Shown: in pieces, positions 28,911-32,058 of the stretch
How the letters are laid out: each line of letters opens with the position of its first letter
Numbering within the stretch: the first letter of the stretch is position 1
Origin: Mesostigma viride
Taxonomy: Eukaryota > Streptophyta > Mesostigmatophyceae > Mesostigmatales > Mesostigmataceae
Assembly (NCBI GenBank): GCA_009746045.1
Contig: RPFO01002156.1
Span: 1-32,058 of the forward strand
Direction of reading: 5' to 3'
DNA: 32,058 bases
The notes under the pieces: model-generated
Seen by the model: the letters and a program-made list of their open reading frames with translations, nothing else
Databases searched by the model: none
What the model was told of the DNA's origin: nothing
Made by a program: the position numbers and the translations under genes

Positions 28911-31900
28911 GTGTGTGTGCATGCCCCTTGCGTGCGCGGTGTATGTACGTGTGTGTGCAGCCGCCCCTTGCGTGCGCGGTGGATGTACATGTGTGTGCCG
29001 TCGCCCCAAGCGTGCATTGTGTGTGTACGTGTGTGTGCAGCAGCCCCTTGCGTGCATGGTTTGTGTACATGTGTGTGCAGCCGCCCCTTGCGTGCATGGT
29101 GTATGTACATGTGAGTGCAGCCGGCCCTTGCGTGCATGGTGTGTGTACGTGTGTGTGCAGCCGCCCCTTGCGTGCGCGGTGTGTGTACGTGTGTGTGCAG
29201 TTGCCCCTTGCGTGCGCGGTGTGTGTACATGTGTGTGCAGTTGCCCCTTGCGTGCGCGGTGTATGTACGTGTGTGTGCAGCCGGCCCTTGCGTGCGCGGT
29301 GTGTGTACATGTGTGTGCAGTTGCCCCTTGCGTGCGCGGTGTATGTACGTGTGTGTGCAGCCGCCCCGTGGTGCGCGGTGTATGTACATGTGTGTGCAGT
29401 TGCCCCTTGCGTGCGCGGTGTATGTACGTGTGTGTGCAGCCGCCCTTGCGTGCGCGGTGTAGGTACGTGTGTGTGCAGCCGCCCCAAGCGTGCGCGGTGT
29501 GTGTACATGTGTGTGCAGTTGCCCCTTGCGTGCGCGGTGTGTGTACGTGTGTGTGCAGCCGCCCCTTGCGTGCGCGGTGGATGTACGTGTGTGTGCAGTT
29601 GCCCCTTGCGTGCGCGGTGTATGTACGTGTGTGTGCAGCCGGCCCTTGCGTGCGCGGTGTGTGTACATGTGAGTGCAGCTGCCCCAAGCGTGCGCGGTGT
29701 GTGTACATGTGTGTGCAGTTGCCCCTTGCGTGCGCGGTGGATGTACGTGTGTGTGCAGCCGCCCCTTGCGTGCGCGGTGTAGGTACGTGTGTGTGCAGCC
29801 GCCCCAAGCGTGCGCGGTGTGTGTACGTGTGTGTGCAGTTGCCCCTTCCGTGCGCGGTGTGTGTACATGTGTGTGCAGTTGCCCCTTGCGTGCGCGGTGT
29901 ATGTACATGTGTGTGCAGTTGCCCCTTGCGTGCGCGGTGTATGTACGTGTGTGTGCAGCCGCCCCTTGCGTGCGCGGTGTAGGTACGTGTGTGTGCAGCC
30001 GCCCCAAGCGTGCGCGGTGTGTGTACATGTGTGTGCAGTTGCCCCTTGCGTGCGCGGTGTGTGTACGTGTGTGTGCAGCCGCCCCTTGCGTGCGCGGTGG
30101 ATGTACGTGTGTGTGCAGTTGCCCCTTGCGTGCGCGGTGGATGTACGTGTGTGTGCAGCCGCCCCTTGCGTGCGCGGTGTGTGTACATGTGAGTGCAGCT
30201 GCCCCAAGCGTGCGCGGTGTGTGTACATGTGTGTGCAGTTGCCCCTTGCGTGCGCGGTGGATGTACGTGTGTGTGCAGTTGCCCCTTGCGTGCGCGGTGT
30301 AGGTACGTGTGTGTGCAGCCGCCCAAGCGTGCGCGGTGTGTGTACGTGTGTGTGCAGTTGCCCCTTGCGTGCGCGGTGTGTGTACATGTGTGTGCAGTTG
30401 CCCCTTGCGTGCGCGGTGTATGTACGTGTGTGTGCAGCCGGCCCTTGCGTGCGCGTGTGTGTACATGTGAGTGCAGCTGCCCCAAGCGTGCGCGGTGTGT
30501 ACATGTGTGTGCAGTTGCCCCTTGCGTGCGCGGTGGATGTACGTGTGTGTGCATGCCGGCAATTGCGTGCATGGTGTGTGTACGTGTGTGTGCAGCCGCC
30601 CCTTGCGTGCGCGGTGTGTGTACGTGTGTGTGCAGCCGGCCCTTGCGTGCGCGGTGTGTGTACATGTGAGTGCAGCTGCCCCAAGCGTGCGCGGTGTGTG
30701 TACGTGTGTGTGCAGCCGGCCCTTGCGTGCGCGGTGGATGTACATGTGTGTGCAGTCGCCCCTTGCGTGCGCGGTGTGTGTACATGTGAGTGCAGCTGCC
30801 CCAAGCGTGCGCGGTGTATGTACGTGTGTGTGCAGCCGCCCCGTGGTTGCGCGGTGTATGTACATGTGTGTGCAGTTGCCCCTTGCGTGCGCGGTGTATG
30901 TACGTGTGTGTGCAGCCGGCCCTTGCGTGCGCGGTGTAGGTACGTGTGTGTGCAGCCGCCCCAAGCGTGCGCGGTGTGTGTACATGTGTGTGCAGTTGCC
31001 CCTTGCGTGCGCGGTGTGTGTACGTGTGTGTGCAGCCGCCCCTTGCGTGCGCGTTGGATGTACGTGTGTGTGCAGTTGCCCCTTGCGTGCGCGGTGGATG
31101 TACGGGTGTGTGCAGCCGCCCCAAGCGTGCGCGGTGTGTGTACATGTGTGTGCAGTTGCCCCTTGCGTGCGCGGTGTGTGTACGTGTGTGTGCAGCCGCC
31201 CCTTGCGTGCGCGGTGGATGTACGTGTGTGTGCAGTTGCCCCTTGCGTGCGCGGTGGATGTACGTGTGTGTGCAGCCGCCCCTTGCGTGCGCGGTGTGTG
31301 TACATGTGAGTGCAGCTGCCCAAGCGTGCGCGGTGTGTGTACATGTGTGTGCAGTTGCCCCTTGCGTGCGCGGTGGATGTACGTGTGTGTGCAGTTGCCC
31401 CTTGCGTGCGCGGTGTAGGTACGTGTGTGTGCAGCCGCCCCAAGCGTGCGCGGTGTGTGTACGTGTGTGTGCAGTTGCCCCTTGCGTGCGCGGTGTGTGT
31501 ACATGTGTGTGCAGTTGCCCCTTGCGTGCGCGGTGTATGTACGTGTGTGTGCAGCCGGCCCTTGCGTGCGCGGTGTGTGTACATGTGAGTGCAGCTGCCC
31601 CAAGCGTGCGCGGTGTGTGTACATGTGTGTGCAGTTGCCCCTTGCGTGCGCGGTGGATGTACGTGTGTGTGCATGCCGGCAATTGCGTGCAGGTGTGTGT
31701 ACGTGTGTGTGCAGCCGCCCCTTGCGTGCGCGGTGTAGGTACGTGTGTGTGCAGCCGCCCCAAGCGTGCGCGGTGTGTGTACATGTGTGTGCAGTTGCCC
31801 CTTGCGTGCGCGGTGTGTGTACGTGTGTGTGCAGCCGCCCCTTGCGTGCGCGGTGGATGTACGTGTGTGTGCAGTTGCCCCTTGCGTGCGCGGTGGATGT

Positions 31901-32058
31901 ACGTGTGTGTGCAGCCGGCCCTGCGTGCGCGGTGTGTGTACATGTGAGTGCAGCTGCCCCAAGCGTGCGCGGTTGTGTACATGTGTGTGCAGTTGCCCCT
32001 TGCGTGCGCGGTGGATGTACGGTGTGTGGTGCCCGCCCCTTGCGTGCGCGGTGTAGGT
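28911..32058. repeat. Satellite block S4 (about 79 copies, continues past the window)
   Basis: Almost all family II. From about 29,469 it matches S1 from about 10,724 at an offset of 18,745, falling to 18,741 by 30,946 because of small deletions. Single-base deletions are unusually frequent (near 29372, 29453, 30323, 30455, 30494, 31319, 31690, 31920), and units near 31,970-32,040 are garbled. Those look more like unpolished sequence near a contig end than biology. Long open frames are by-products of the unit. Confidence 0.95.

Overview
The window looks eukaryotic and almost certainly nuclear. It has no bacterial-style gene packing and no gene I can identify with confidence. About 23.4 kb of it is one family of 40-bp satellite DNA, broken up by five copies of a non-coding insertion element. 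The organism is not resolved. A truncated serine tRNA of organellar/bacterial type at 2856-2924 hints at a lineage with plastid-like tRNA sequences, such as an alga or plant, but that is weak evidence.

Layout. Positions 1-3030 are single-copy flank with small local duplications. It holds a dispersed 14-bp palindrome (CCAACGGCCGTTGG), a 153-bp tandem duplication, eight copies of a telomere-like heptamer (ACACCCT), the tRNA-Ser remnant and, lightly supported, a decayed coding stretch on the minus strand (about 244-757). A GT/GC microsatellite (3031-3175) leads into the satellite. Satellite blocks: S1 3177-12878, S2 14343-20126, S3 22145-26898, S4 28911-32058 (runs off the window). Elements: A 12879-14342 (minus), B 20127-21594 with C 21595-22144 (plus, head to tail), D 26899-28361 with E 28362-28910 (plus, head to tail).

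The long apparent reading frames (up to about 2,400 codons) follow from the satellite unit. The unit has almost no stop codons in any of six frames, and 40 bp is not a multiple of three, so each frame reads a 40-residue repeat. I do not annotate these as genes.

The most interesting structure is the element family. Each uninterrupted insertion lies immediately 3' of the tetranucleotide GTAC, in either orientation, and leaves no target-site duplication. The ends carry a palindrome (left) and a hairpin (right) instead of terminal inverted repeats. Two insertions are tandem pairs of a full-length copy and the same internal-deletion derivative, and diagnostic SNPs match within each pair, not between like forms. 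This suggests an undescribed non-autonomous element using single-strand or recombinase-type transposition, with the satellite, which has one GTAC per unit, as its landing field. The satellite also has higher-order repeats, kilobase-scale near-identical duplications and a strong purine/pyrimidine alternation expected to favour Z-DNA.
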